Source of the DNA: Acidobacteriota bacterium
GTDB taxonomy: Bacteria; Acidobacteriota; Vicinamibacteria; Vicinamibacterales; JAKQTR01
Assembly (NCBI GenBank): GCA_029562975.1
Contig: JAKQTR010000037.1
Coordinates: 1 to 64,000, forward strand
Length of the DNA: 64,000 bases
Reading direction: 5' to 3'
The position numbers and the translations under genes were made by a program. Under the pieces are notes generated by a model. It saw only the letters and a list, made by a program, of their open reading frames with translations. It was not told where the DNA came from and did not search any database. Positions 50,993 to 57,616 of this stretch are shown here, one piece after another. The stretch's first letter is position 1, and each line of letters opens with the position of its first letter.

Positions 50993-52374
50993 CCAAGCCG
51001 GCGCTCCTCATTGTCGACGACGATGAGGACATCAGGACGCAGATGAGGTGGGCGCTCGCCGACGAGTACGAGGTGGCCGCGGCGGGCGACCAGGCGGGCG
51101 CCCTCGCGGCGTTCTCGCAGCATCGCCCCGCCGCCACGCTGCTGGACCTCGGCCTGCCCCCGCAGCCGAACGGCCCGGACGTGGGCCTGGCGACGCTCTC
51201 GGCCCTCATCGGCCTCGACCACGAGGCCAAGGTCATCGTCGTCTCGGGGCAGGGCGACCGGCAGAACGCCCTCAAGGCCGTCGGCTCGGGCGCCTACGAC
51301 TTCCTGTGCAAGCCCGTGGACATGGACGAGCTGAAGCTCGTCCTGAAGCGCTGCCTCTACGTGGCCGGCCTCGAGCGCGACTTCCGGGCGCTGCAGGAGC
51401 AGGCGCGGCCCGAGTCGTTCGACGACATGCTCGGGGCGAGCCCCCTGATGCACGCCGTGTTCGACTTCATCCGCAAGGCGGCCACCACCGGCGCGCCCGT
51501 GCTCATCCTCGGCGAGAACGGCACCGGCAAGGAGATGGTGGCCCGGGCGCTCCACCGGCGCGGCCGGCAGCGGTCGGGGCCGTTCGTGCCCATCAACTGC
51601 AACGCCATCCCCGAGAACCTGCTCGAGTCGGAGCTGTTCGGCCACGAGAAGGGATCCTTCACCGGGGCGCACGCCACGCGGAAGGGCCTGGTCGAGAGCG
51701 CCGCCGGCGGCACGATTTTCCTGGATGAAATTGGCGAACTGCCCGCCTCGCTGCAGGTGAAGCTGCTGCGGTTCCTGCAGGAGAAGACGTTCCAGCGGGT
51801 CGGCGGGCGGCAGGAGCTGCAAAGCGACGCCCGGGTCATCGCGGCGACGAACGTCAACCTGCAGGAGGCCGTCGGGAGCGGCAAGTTCAGGGAGGACTTG
51901 TACTTCCGGCTGGCCGTGCTGGTCGTCACCATGCCGCCGCTGCGCGAGCGCGGAGGGGACGTCGGACTTCTTGCCAGGGAGTTCCTGCGCCGCTTCGCCG
52001 CGCAGCACGGGAGGCCGGGGCTGGCGTTCGCGCTCGACGCCGTCCGGGCGCTCAACGCGCACGCCTGGCCGGGAAACATCCGCGAACTGCAGAACCGCAT
52101 CCAGCGGGCGGCCATCATGGCCGAGGGCAAGCGGGTGACGGCCGCCGACCTGGAGTTGGCTGCGCCCGGCGACGCGCGCCGGGCGCAGACGCTGCGCGAG
52201 GCCCGCGAGCAGGTCGAGCGGCAGGTCGTCGAGGACGCCCTCCGGCGGCACGGAGGGAAGATCACGGCGGCGGCAGCCGAGCTCGGCGTAAGCAGGCCAA
52301 CGCTTTACGAGCTGATGGAGAAGCTCTCCATCTCGAAGACCGAAGGCGGCCCTGCGGGCGTCTCCAGGGATTAG
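50989..52374 (+). CDS. prsR: Sigma-54-dependent response regulator PrsR
   Basis: The protein has 461 residues overlapping the prsK stop. The receiver domain has phosphoacceptor Asp53 in ATLLDLGLP and Lys108 in DFLCKPVD. The AAA+ activator domain has Walker A LGENGTGKEMV (about 174-184), the sigma-54 contact loop GSFTGA (222-227, a variant of GAFTGA) and Walker B GTIFLDEIGEL. A Fis-type helix-turn-helix ends it (KITAAAAELGVSRPTLYELMEKL). It should activate RpoN promoters. All four full-length VPDGG-CTERM genes downstream carry -24/-12 elements, which makes them direct candidates for its regulon. RpoN itself is encoded elsewhere. Confidence 0.92.
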   Translation: MTKPALLIVDDDEDIRTQMRWALADEYEVAAAGDQAGALAAFSQHRPAATLLDLGLPPQPNGPDVGLATLSALIGLDHEAKVIVVSGQGDRQNALKAVGSGAYDFLCKPVDMDELKLVLKRCLYVAGLERDFRALQEQARPESFDDMLGASPLMHAVFDFIRKAATTGAPVLILGENGTGKEMVARALHRRGRQRSGPFVPINCNAIPENLLESELFGHEKGSFTGAHATRKGLVESAAGGTIFLDEIGELPASLQVKLLRFLQEKTFQRVGGRQELQSDARVIAATNVNLQEAVGSGKFREDLYFRLAVLVVTMPPLRERGGDVGLLAREFLRRFAAQHGRPGLAFALDAVRALNAHAWPGNIRELQNRIQRAAIMAEGKRVTAADLELAAPGDARRAQTLREAREQVERQVVEDALRRHGGKITAAAAELGVSRPTLYELMEKLSISKTEGGPAGVSRD

Positions 52375-52377
52375 CGG

Positions 52378-53370
52378 ATGAACGTGCTCGTCACCGGCGG
52401 CGCCGGGTTCATAGGCTCTCACGTCGCGGAACGGCTGGTCGCCCGGGGCCGCCGGGTCGTGGTGCTCGACGACCTGAGCGGCGGATTCGCCGAGAACGTG
52501 CCGGCGGGAGCCGAACTGGTCCGGGGGAGCATCACCGATGCCACCCTGGTGGACCGTCTGTTCGAGGCGAACCGCTTCGAGCACGTCTTCCACCTGGCGG
52601 CGTATGCCGCCGAGGGCCTGAGCCACTTCATCAGGCGCTTCAACTACACGAACAACCTCACCGGCAGCGTCACGCTCATCAACGCCGCGGTCAACCACGG
52701 CACCCGGTGCTTCGTCTTCACCTCCTCCATCGCGGTGTACGGGGCCAGCCCGGAGCTGCCGATGACCGAGGCGACGCCGCCGCACCCGGAAGACCCGTAC
52801 GGGATCGCGAAGCTCGCCGTGGAGCAGGACCTGGCGGCGGCGCGCGCGATGTTCGGCCTCGACTTCGTCGTGTTCCGGCCGCACAACGTCTACGGCGAAC
52901 GCCAGAACATCGGCGACCGCTACCGCAACGTGGTCGGCATCTTCATGAACCAGGCGCTGGCGGGTCGGCCGATGACGGTGTTCGGCGACGGCATGCAGAC
53001 GCGCGCGTTCAGCTACATCGACGACGTGGCGCCGATCATCGCCGAGTCGATCGACGTGCCCGGCGCGTACAACCAGGTGTTCAACATCGGCGCCGAGCAG
53101 CCGTGCCGGGTGAACGACCTGGCGGCGGCGGTCGCGCGGGCGATGGGCGTGCCGCCGGCCGTCGTGCATCTGCCGGCCCGGCAGGAGGTCCAGGACGCGT
53201 ACTCGGCGCACGAGAAGCTGGCACGCGTCTTCGGCACACGGCCGCCCTGCGGCCTGGAAGAAGGCCTCGAGCGGATGGCACGGTGGGTGCGGCGGCAGGG
53301 CGCGCGGCGCGGCCAGCGGTTCGAGGCAATCGAGGTGACGCGCAACCTGCCGGCCGCGTGGCTGGACTGA
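52378..53370 (+). CDS. NAD-dependent epimerase/dehydratase (GalE/Gne-like)
   Basis: The protein has 330 residues. MNVLVTGGAGFIGSHVAERLVARGRRVVVLDDLSGG is the NAD-binding start; FTSSIAVYG and the catalytic DPYGIAKLAVEQ (Tyr-x3-Lys) follow, with FRPHNVYGERQNIGDRYRNVVGIFM and TRAFSYIDDVAPIIAES later. This is typical of UDP-hexose 4-epimerase-like enzymes. It starts three bases after prsR and is probably co-transcribed. It may supply a sugar for the glycosyltransferase encoded next. Confidence 0.85.
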   Translation: MNVLVTGGAGFIGSHVAERLVARGRRVVVLDDLSGGFAENVPAGAELVRGSITDATLVDRLFEANRFEHVFHLAAYAAEGLSHFIRRFNYTNNLTGSVTLINAAVNHGTRCFVFTSSIAVYGASPELPMTEATPPHPEDPYGIAKLAVEQDLAAARAMFGLDFVVFRPHNVYGERQNIGDRYRNVVGIFMNQALAGRPMTVFGDGMQTRAFSYIDDVAPIIAESIDVPGAYNQVFNIGAEQPCRVNDLAAAVARAMGVPPAVVHLPARQEVQDAYSAHEKLARVFGTRPPCGLEEGLERMARWVRRQGARRGQRFEAIEVTRNLPAAWLD

Positions 53371-53373
53371 CCC

Positions 53374-54345
53374 GTGGGACCGCTGCCCCTCGTCGCCTGC
53401 GTCATCCTCAACTCGAACCGCAGGGTGGACACTCTCGAGTGCGTGGGATCGCTGCTGGCAGGCTCGTACTCGAACCTGCGTGTGTTCGTGCTCGATTGCC
53501 AGTCGCGCGACGGATCGGTGGAGGCGGTGCGCGAAGCGTTCCCGTCCGTCGCGGTCGTCGAACTCGACCGCAACCTGGGCTATGCCGGCAACAACAACGT
53601 CGGCATCCGGCTGGCGCTCGGCGAGGGCGCCGGGTGGGTCTTCGTCCTGAACGAGGACACAGTCCTCGCCGCAGACTGCCTCGAGCGGATGGTTCAGGCG
53701 GTCGTGGCGCGCCCGGACGTGGGCATCGCGGGCCCGATGGTGTACCACCACGACGAGCCGGACGTAATTCAGTCCGCTGGCGGCGGACTGACCCGGTTCT
53801 GGGAGGGGTTTCACGTCGCCGCGAACGAGCGGGACGACGGCCGGAGGCGCGAGCCCGCGATTGTCCAGTGGGTTTCCGGGTGCGCGATCATGGTGCGCCG
53901 CGAGGTCATCGAGGCTGTCGGCGCGCTTGACGAGCGCTTCTTCATCTACTGGGAAGAGACGGAGTGGTGCGTCCGGGCGGCCAAGGCCGGCTGGGGCATC
54001 CTCCACGTCCCGGACGCGAAGGTGTGGCACAAGGGCGTCCGGCGGGACTACCGCCCTAAGCCGCCGGTCACGTACTACAGCACCCGCAACCGGCTGCTGC
54101 TGCTCCGGAAGCACGGCGCGCCAGCCGCGGCCCGCGCACTGGCATGGGCACAGATCCTCCGGACGCTGACGAGTTGGACCGTCAGGCCGAAGTGGAGGCA
54201 CCGGCGAGCTCACCGGGACGCCATGTGGCGCGGGGTGGTCGATTACCGGCGGTCGCGGTGGGGCCAGATGCCGGATGCGCCGGTTCCAACGGCCGGGGTC
54301 CAGCGGGACGCCCTGGACGAGCCGGGCGGTGGCCGAAGCCGATGA
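53374..54345 (+). CDS. Glycosyltransferase family 2 (rhamnosyltransferase-like)
   Basis: The protein has 323 residues from a GTG three bases after the epimerase. VACVILNSNRRVDTLECVGSLL, VFVLDCQSRDGSVEAV, ELDRNLGYAGNNNVGIRLAL, FVLNEDTVLA and the late FFIYWEETEWCVRAAKAGW are the hallmarks of WbbL-like rhamnosyl- and galactofuranosyltransferases. Whether it extends the EPS or glycosylates a sorted protein cannot be told. It closes the exosortase operon. Confidence 0.85.
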   Translation: MGPLPLVACVILNSNRRVDTLECVGSLLAGSYSNLRVFVLDCQSRDGSVEAVREAFPSVAVVELDRNLGYAGNNNVGIRLALGEGAGWVFVLNEDTVLAADCLERMVQAVVARPDVGIAGPMVYHHDEPDVIQSAGGGLTRFWEGFHVAANERDDGRRREPAIVQWVSGCAIMVRREVIEAVGALDERFFIYWEETEWCVRAAKAGWGILHVPDAKVWHKGVRRDYRPKPPVTYYSTRNRLLLLRKHGAPAAARALAWAQILRTLTSWTVRPKWRHRRAHRDAMWRGVVDYRRSRWGQMPDAPVPTAGVQRDALDEPGGGRSR

Positions 54346-54872
54346 GAAACCCCCGATGCTTTTTTGCCGTCGGCCGACTTTACAGACTGGCCGGGTTGGT
54401 GCTCGCCGGTCTGGACTTCGTGAGCGGCGTTTTCGGGCGTGGCGGTCATCATACAAACGGCTATGACTTGCTGATTGAGGTCACGGCGCAGGACGTACCA
54501 CTACCCGACGTGAGGCGGTACCCGTTGAACGAGACGAAGCTCAAGGCGCACGTCGATGAGGTCGTGCGCGGCCGTGTGGAAGAGACGCTGCATACGCTGT
54601 TGGATGCGGAAGCCGACTGTCTTGATCCCGATGGCGGCGCCGCCGCAGTTCACGATCGCGTGCGGCGCGCGCACGGGCTGACGGAAGAACGGGAGGGAGG
54701 GGTGTCGAAGGCCGGGGCACCCCCAAGCTAGCGGCGGCGGGCGCCGGTTGCGGCGCGTGGCCGGCCCGAGGCGCTGCGGCCGGCTGGATCGGCGGAAGGC
54801 GGGAAAGCGAAAGGGCCGGATTGCTCCGGCCCTTTCCATGTGGCAGCGCTCCTGGGACAGGAGAAGCGTGGT
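54346..54872. other. Decayed region between the GT2 gene and VPDGG-CTERM copy A
   Basis: About 54510-54620 read VRRYPLNETKLKAHVDEVVR then GRVEETLHTLLDAEADCL, resembling the N-terminus of an IS256-family transposase; it then loses similarity, so only a remnant is left. The duplicated block (copy A) begins inside it, at 54581. The hairpin at 54810-54835 is the terminator of the VPDGG gene. No functional gene is seen. Confidence 0.4.
54810..54835 (-). terminator. Hairpin terminator of VPDGG-CTERM gene copy A
   Basis: AAAGGGCCGG (54810-54819) and CCGGCCCTTT (54826-54835) form a perfect 10-bp stem with a six-base loop, 38 bases beyond the stop of the minus-strand gene. Its symmetrical A/T ends could allow it to work in both directions. 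Confidence 0.7.
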
Positions 54873-55493
54873 CTAGGCGCCAAGCTTGCGGCGCAGCATG
54901 CCAACGCCGACGAGCGCGAACCCGAGCAGCGTCAGCGTGGCGCCGCCGTCAGGAACAGGAACAATGCGGACCAGGATGTCCTGGGCGCGATCGCCCTTCT
55001 TGTGGCTCCCCGAGTTCACGGTCCACTCGAGGTTCACCACGCGGATGTCGCCGATGCTCGTCCAGCCCGCAGCGTTAGCCTCGGCCACGAGGGAGTTGTT
55101 CGAGCCACCCTCGCCTTCAATGTACCAAATGGCCGCCTGGTAGGCATTGTTGATCGTCGCGTCATACTGCTGACTGCCCAAGCCGAGGTACTTGGTGTAG
55201 AGATACGCGGTCCGGGGATCCAGAGGATCTCCCGCCGGTCCAACACCGCCGTGGTAGGCCCTGTCGCTGATTCCGACAACCTTGAAACTATGGTCGAAGT
55301 CGATGTATTCCTCGGCCTCGACGCAGAACGTGAGCCAGACATTAGAACCGCTCGTGGCCTGGAAAGGCCCACCGGAGTTGGTGTTGTACCAGTCGCTGAG
55401 CGTGACCAGATCACCCACAGCGAGGGGAGCCGCCTTCGCCGTCGCCGGTGCCAGCACCAACGCGACAAGCGCCAGAATCAGGAACTTCTTCAT
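54873..55493 (-). CDS. VPDGG-CTERM secreted protein A with thioester-like Cys/Gln motif
   Basis: The protein has 206 residues from the ATG at 55493 (MKKFLILALV, ribosome site GGGAGA). A signal peptide ends near AKAAP. The C-terminus is a sorting signal: VPDGGATLTLLGFALVGVGM followed by RRKLGA, i.e. motif, membrane helix, basic cluster. The body has LTFCVEAEEYIDFD (Cys57) and TAYLYTKYLG ... NNAYQAAIWYIEGE (Gln119), a spacing and motif reminiscent of thioester (TQXA-type) domains in which Cys and Gln form an internal bond. Function is unknown; a surface or EPS-attached protein is likely. It is a near-duplicate of the gene at 56623. A -24/-12 promoter lies upstream. Confidence 0.85.
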   Translation of the reverse strand: MKKFLILALVALVLAPATAKAAPLAVGDLVTLSDWYNTNSGGPFQATSGSNVWLTFCVEAEEYIDFDHSFKVVGISDRAYHGGVGPAGDPLDPRTAYLYTKYLGLGSQQYDATINNAYQAAIWYIEGEGGSNNSLVAEANAAGWTSIGDIRVVNLEWTVNSGSHKKGDRAQDILVRIVPVPDGGATLTLLGFALVGVGMLRRKLGA

Positions 55494-55577
55494 GTCGTTC
55501 TCTCCCAGTGCTATCTGCCCCACCGAAGCCGTGCCGCCTGCTCCGCCTGCGGAAGCGAAGCAGTTGCCTTTCTGGAA

Positions 55578-55594
55578 AGCAGGTTCGGTGCCAT
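55578..55594 (-). promoter_or_regulatory. Sigma-54 (-24/-12) promoter of VPDGG gene A
   Basis: On the minus strand the sequence reads ATGGCACCGAACCTGCT: GG and GC are exactly ten bases apart and the -24 half is TGGCAC. The -12 half is CTGC rather than TTGC. It lies about 85 bases before the start codon. Upstream on the same strand GTTC-N5-GAAC (55635-55647) is kept in both copies. Confidence 0.65.
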
Positions 55595-55905
55595 CGTCCC
55601 GCACGAGGCTGACCAGGGCGTCTCGGCCTCATAAGTTCCTATTGAACATAGGGTTGGAAGCGAAGCTCGACGGAGAGACTCCCCCGGCTCGAGGCGCCGG
55701 TTCCGCCTGTCTGTAAGGGACTCCGACGCCGGCCTGGCTCGGCTTCGCGACGCTGTAGGTGGGGCGGGGCCCGGAACACGACGCTTCGGCTCGCCGGGAT
55801 GAAGCGGCGAGCGGGGTCATGCCGGGTCCGGCAGCGGCTCCCCTCGAGCCGAGCCGGATCCGGCAGCCTCGAGAACACGCCTACTGCGGCTTCCCGAGCA
55901 GCGCC

Positions 55906-56306
55906 TAGGCACGTCGGCCCGACAGCCCGCATGATGTGGCAGACGCGACCTGGCGGCGCAGCACCGACGTGCCTACCAGTTCTTTCGGGCGGTCTCTTTC
56001 ATGATCTCGATTTCGACGTCCCGTTCGGCGACGATCTTCTTCAAGCGCCCGTGCTCTTGCTCGAGCTGTCGCAACCGTTTGACGTCCGCGGGATCGAGTT
56101 TCCCGAACCGCTGCCGCCAGATGTCGATCGTCTGCTCGGCCACGCCGTACTTCTTGGCGATCTCCACCACCGGCGTCTTGTCCGCCTCGCGGAGGATCTT
56201 GACCACCTCGTCTTCGCTGAACCGGCTCTTGCGCATCGGCTCCTCACTGGGCTGTGGGAGCCATCCTCTCAGGTTTCAACTGGTCCGAAGATCGCCCGGC
56301 AGGTCA
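55906..56306 (-). mobile_element. Truncated IS3-family insertion sequence
   Basis: The element reads on the minus strand from an end TGACCTGCC at 56306, typical of IS3-family terminal repeats, through the intact orfA, into the first codons of orfB (VLRRQVASATSCGLSGRRAC), where it stops abruptly at 55906 at the edge of duplicated block A. The rest of orfB and the right end are missing, so it cannot move by itself. It separates copies A and B of the duplicated block. Confidence 0.8.
55973..56236 (-). CDS. IS3-family transposase OrfA
   Basis: The protein has 87 residues. MRKSRFSEDEVVKILREAD and EIAKKYGVAEQTIDIWRQRFG form the helix-turn-helix; DVKRLRQLEQEHGRLKKIVAERDVEI is the leucine-zipper-like tail. 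It normally works as an OrfAB fusion with the DDE integrase, which is absent here. The gene is intact but functionless without OrfB. Confidence 0.9.
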   Translation of the reverse strand: MRKSRFSEDEVVKILREADKTPVVEIAKKYGVAEQTIDIWRQRFGKLDPADVKRLRQLEQEHGRLKKIVAERDVEIEIMKETARKNW

Positions 56307-56559
56307 GGGAGAGACGCTGCATACGCTGTTGAATGCGGAAGCCGACTGTCTTGATCCCGATGGGGGCGCCGCCGCAGTTCACGATCGCGTGCGGCGCGCG
56401 CACGTGCTGATAGAAGAACGGGAGGGACGGGTGTCGAAGGCCTGGGCGCCATCAGGCCAGCGGCGGCGGGCGACGGTTGCGGCGCGTGGCCGGCCCGAGG
56501 GGCGCTGCGGCCGGCCCGAGGCGCTGCGGCCGGCTGGATCGGCGGAAGGCGGGAAAGCG

Positions 56560-56585
56560 AAAGGGCCGGATTGCTCCGGCCCTTT
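56560..56585 (-). terminator. Hairpin terminator of VPDGG-CTERM gene copy B
   Basis: The stem is identical to the copy A terminator: AAAGGGCCGG (56560-56569) with CCGGCCCTTT (56576-56585), placed 37 bases past the stop. Confidence 0.7.
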
Positions 56586-56622
56586 CCATGTGGCAGCGCT
56601 CCTGGGACAGGAGAAGCGTTGT

Positions 56623-57231
56623 CTAGGCGCCGAGTCTGCGGCGCAGCATGCCAACGCCGACGAGCGCGAACCCGAGCAGCGTCAGCGTGGCGCCGCCGTC
56701 AGGAACGCGGATCAGGATGTCCTGGGCGCGATCGCCCTTCTTGTGGATCCCCGAATCCACGGTCCACTCGAGGTTCACCACGCGGATGTTGCCGATGTCC
56801 GTCCAGCCCGCAGCGAGAGCCTCGGTCACGAGGGAGTTGTTCGAACCACCCTCGCCTTCGAGGTACCAAATGGCCGCCTGGTAGGCGTTGTTGACCGACG
56901 TGTTGTTGTGATCGGCCAAGCCGAGGTACTTGTCGTAGAGATACGCGGTCGCGGGATCCAGAGGATCTCCCGCCGGCCCAACACCGCCGTTGTAGGCCCT
57001 GTCGCTGATTCCGACAACCTTGAAACTATGGTCGAAGTCGATGTATTCCTCGGCCTCGACACAGAACGTGAGCCAGCCAACATCACCGTTCGTGGCCCAG
57101 AAAGGCCCACCGGAGTTGGTGTTGTACCAGTCGCTGAGCGTGACCAGATCACCCACAGCGAGGGGAGCCGCCTTCGCCGTCGCCGGTGCCAGCACCAACG
57201 CGACAAGCGCCAGAATCAGGAACTTCTTCAT
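56623..57231 (-). CDS. VPDGG-CTERM secreted protein B with thioester-like Cys/Gln motif
   Basis: The protein has 202 residues from the ATG at 57231 (ribosome site GGGAGG). The signal peptide is identical to copy A. The C-terminal tag is VPDGGATLTLLGFALVGVGM then RRRLGA. Cys57 (LTFCVEAEEYIDFD) and Gln118 (NNAYQAAIWYLEGE) are kept, while the stretch between the YLYDKYLG segment and the Gln, and the WATNGDVG stretch, differ from copy A. Changes clustered away from Cys and Gln suggest these residues matter. It is transcribed toward copy A and probably sorted by the exosortase at 48012. Confidence 0.85.
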   Translation of the reverse strand: MKKFLILALVALVLAPATAKAAPLAVGDLVTLSDWYNTNSGGPFWATNGDVGWLTFCVEAEEYIDFDHSFKVVGISDRAYNGGVGPAGDPLDPATAYLYDKYLGLADHNNTSVNNAYQAAIWYLEGEGGSNNSLVTEALAAGWTDIGNIRVVNLEWTVDSGIHKKGDRAQDILIRVPDGGATLTLLGFALVGVGMLRRRLGA

Positions 57232-57616
57232 GTCGTTTCCTCCCAGTGCTGTCTGCCCCACCGAAGCCGCGCCGCCTGCTCCGCCTGCGGAAGCGAAGCA
57301 GTTGCCTTTCTGGAAAGCAGGTTCGGTGCCATCGTCCCGCACGAGGCTGACCCGGGCGTCTCGGCCTCATAAGTTCCTATTGAACACAGGGTTGGAAGCG
57401 AAGCTCGACAGAGAGGCTCCCCCGGCTCGAGGCGCCGGTTCCGCCTGTCTGTAAGGGACTCCGACGCCGGTCTGGCTCGGCTTCGCGGCTGTAGGTGGGG
57501 CCTAGCCCGGAACACGGCGCTTCGGCTCGCCGGGATGACGCGGCGAGCGGGGTCATGCCGGGTCCGGCACCGGCTCCCCTCGAGCCGAGCCGGATCCGGC
57601 ACCCTCGAGAACCCGC
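57232..57616. other. Leader region of VPDGG gene B, downstream of prsT
   Basis: This non-coding stretch holds the -24/-12 element at 57316-57332 and the GTTC-N5-GAAC inverted repeat. No terminator for prsT is obvious, so read-through from prsT into gene B is possible. The equivalent region of copy A is 55494-55880. Confidence 0.5.
57316..57332 (-). promoter_or_regulatory. Sigma-54 (-24/-12) promoter of VPDGG gene B
   Basis: The sequence is the same as for copy A on the minus strand (TGGCACC, four bases, CTGCT), the same distance before the start codon. Both copies therefore keep the promoter. Confidence 0.65.

Larger units (their letters stand above)
54581..55905. repeat. Duplicated block, copy A
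   Basis: This segment is closely repeated at 56310-57641. It contains the end of an IS256-like remnant, a terminator hairpin, one VPDGG-CTERM gene with its promoter, and, at its right end (55881-55905), a copy of the last codons and stop of prsT. The right end breaks off exactly where the IS3 remnant begins. Copy B contains an extra short direct repeat near 56480-56520. Confidence 0.85.

Noticed and set aside
50236-54456. Very long open frame (about 1400 codons) on the minus strand across prsK, prsR and the epimerase
   Set aside because: It is the antisense shadow of well-supported plus-strand genes in GC-rich DNA; its translation is Arg/Pro/His-rich with no domain.
55906-55975. Perfect 12-bp inverted repeat (TAGGCACGTCGG and its complement) considered as an attachment site or terminator
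   Set aside because: One arm lies at the orfA stop and the other at the edge of the IS3 remnant; it is most simply part of the IS orfA/orfB junction.
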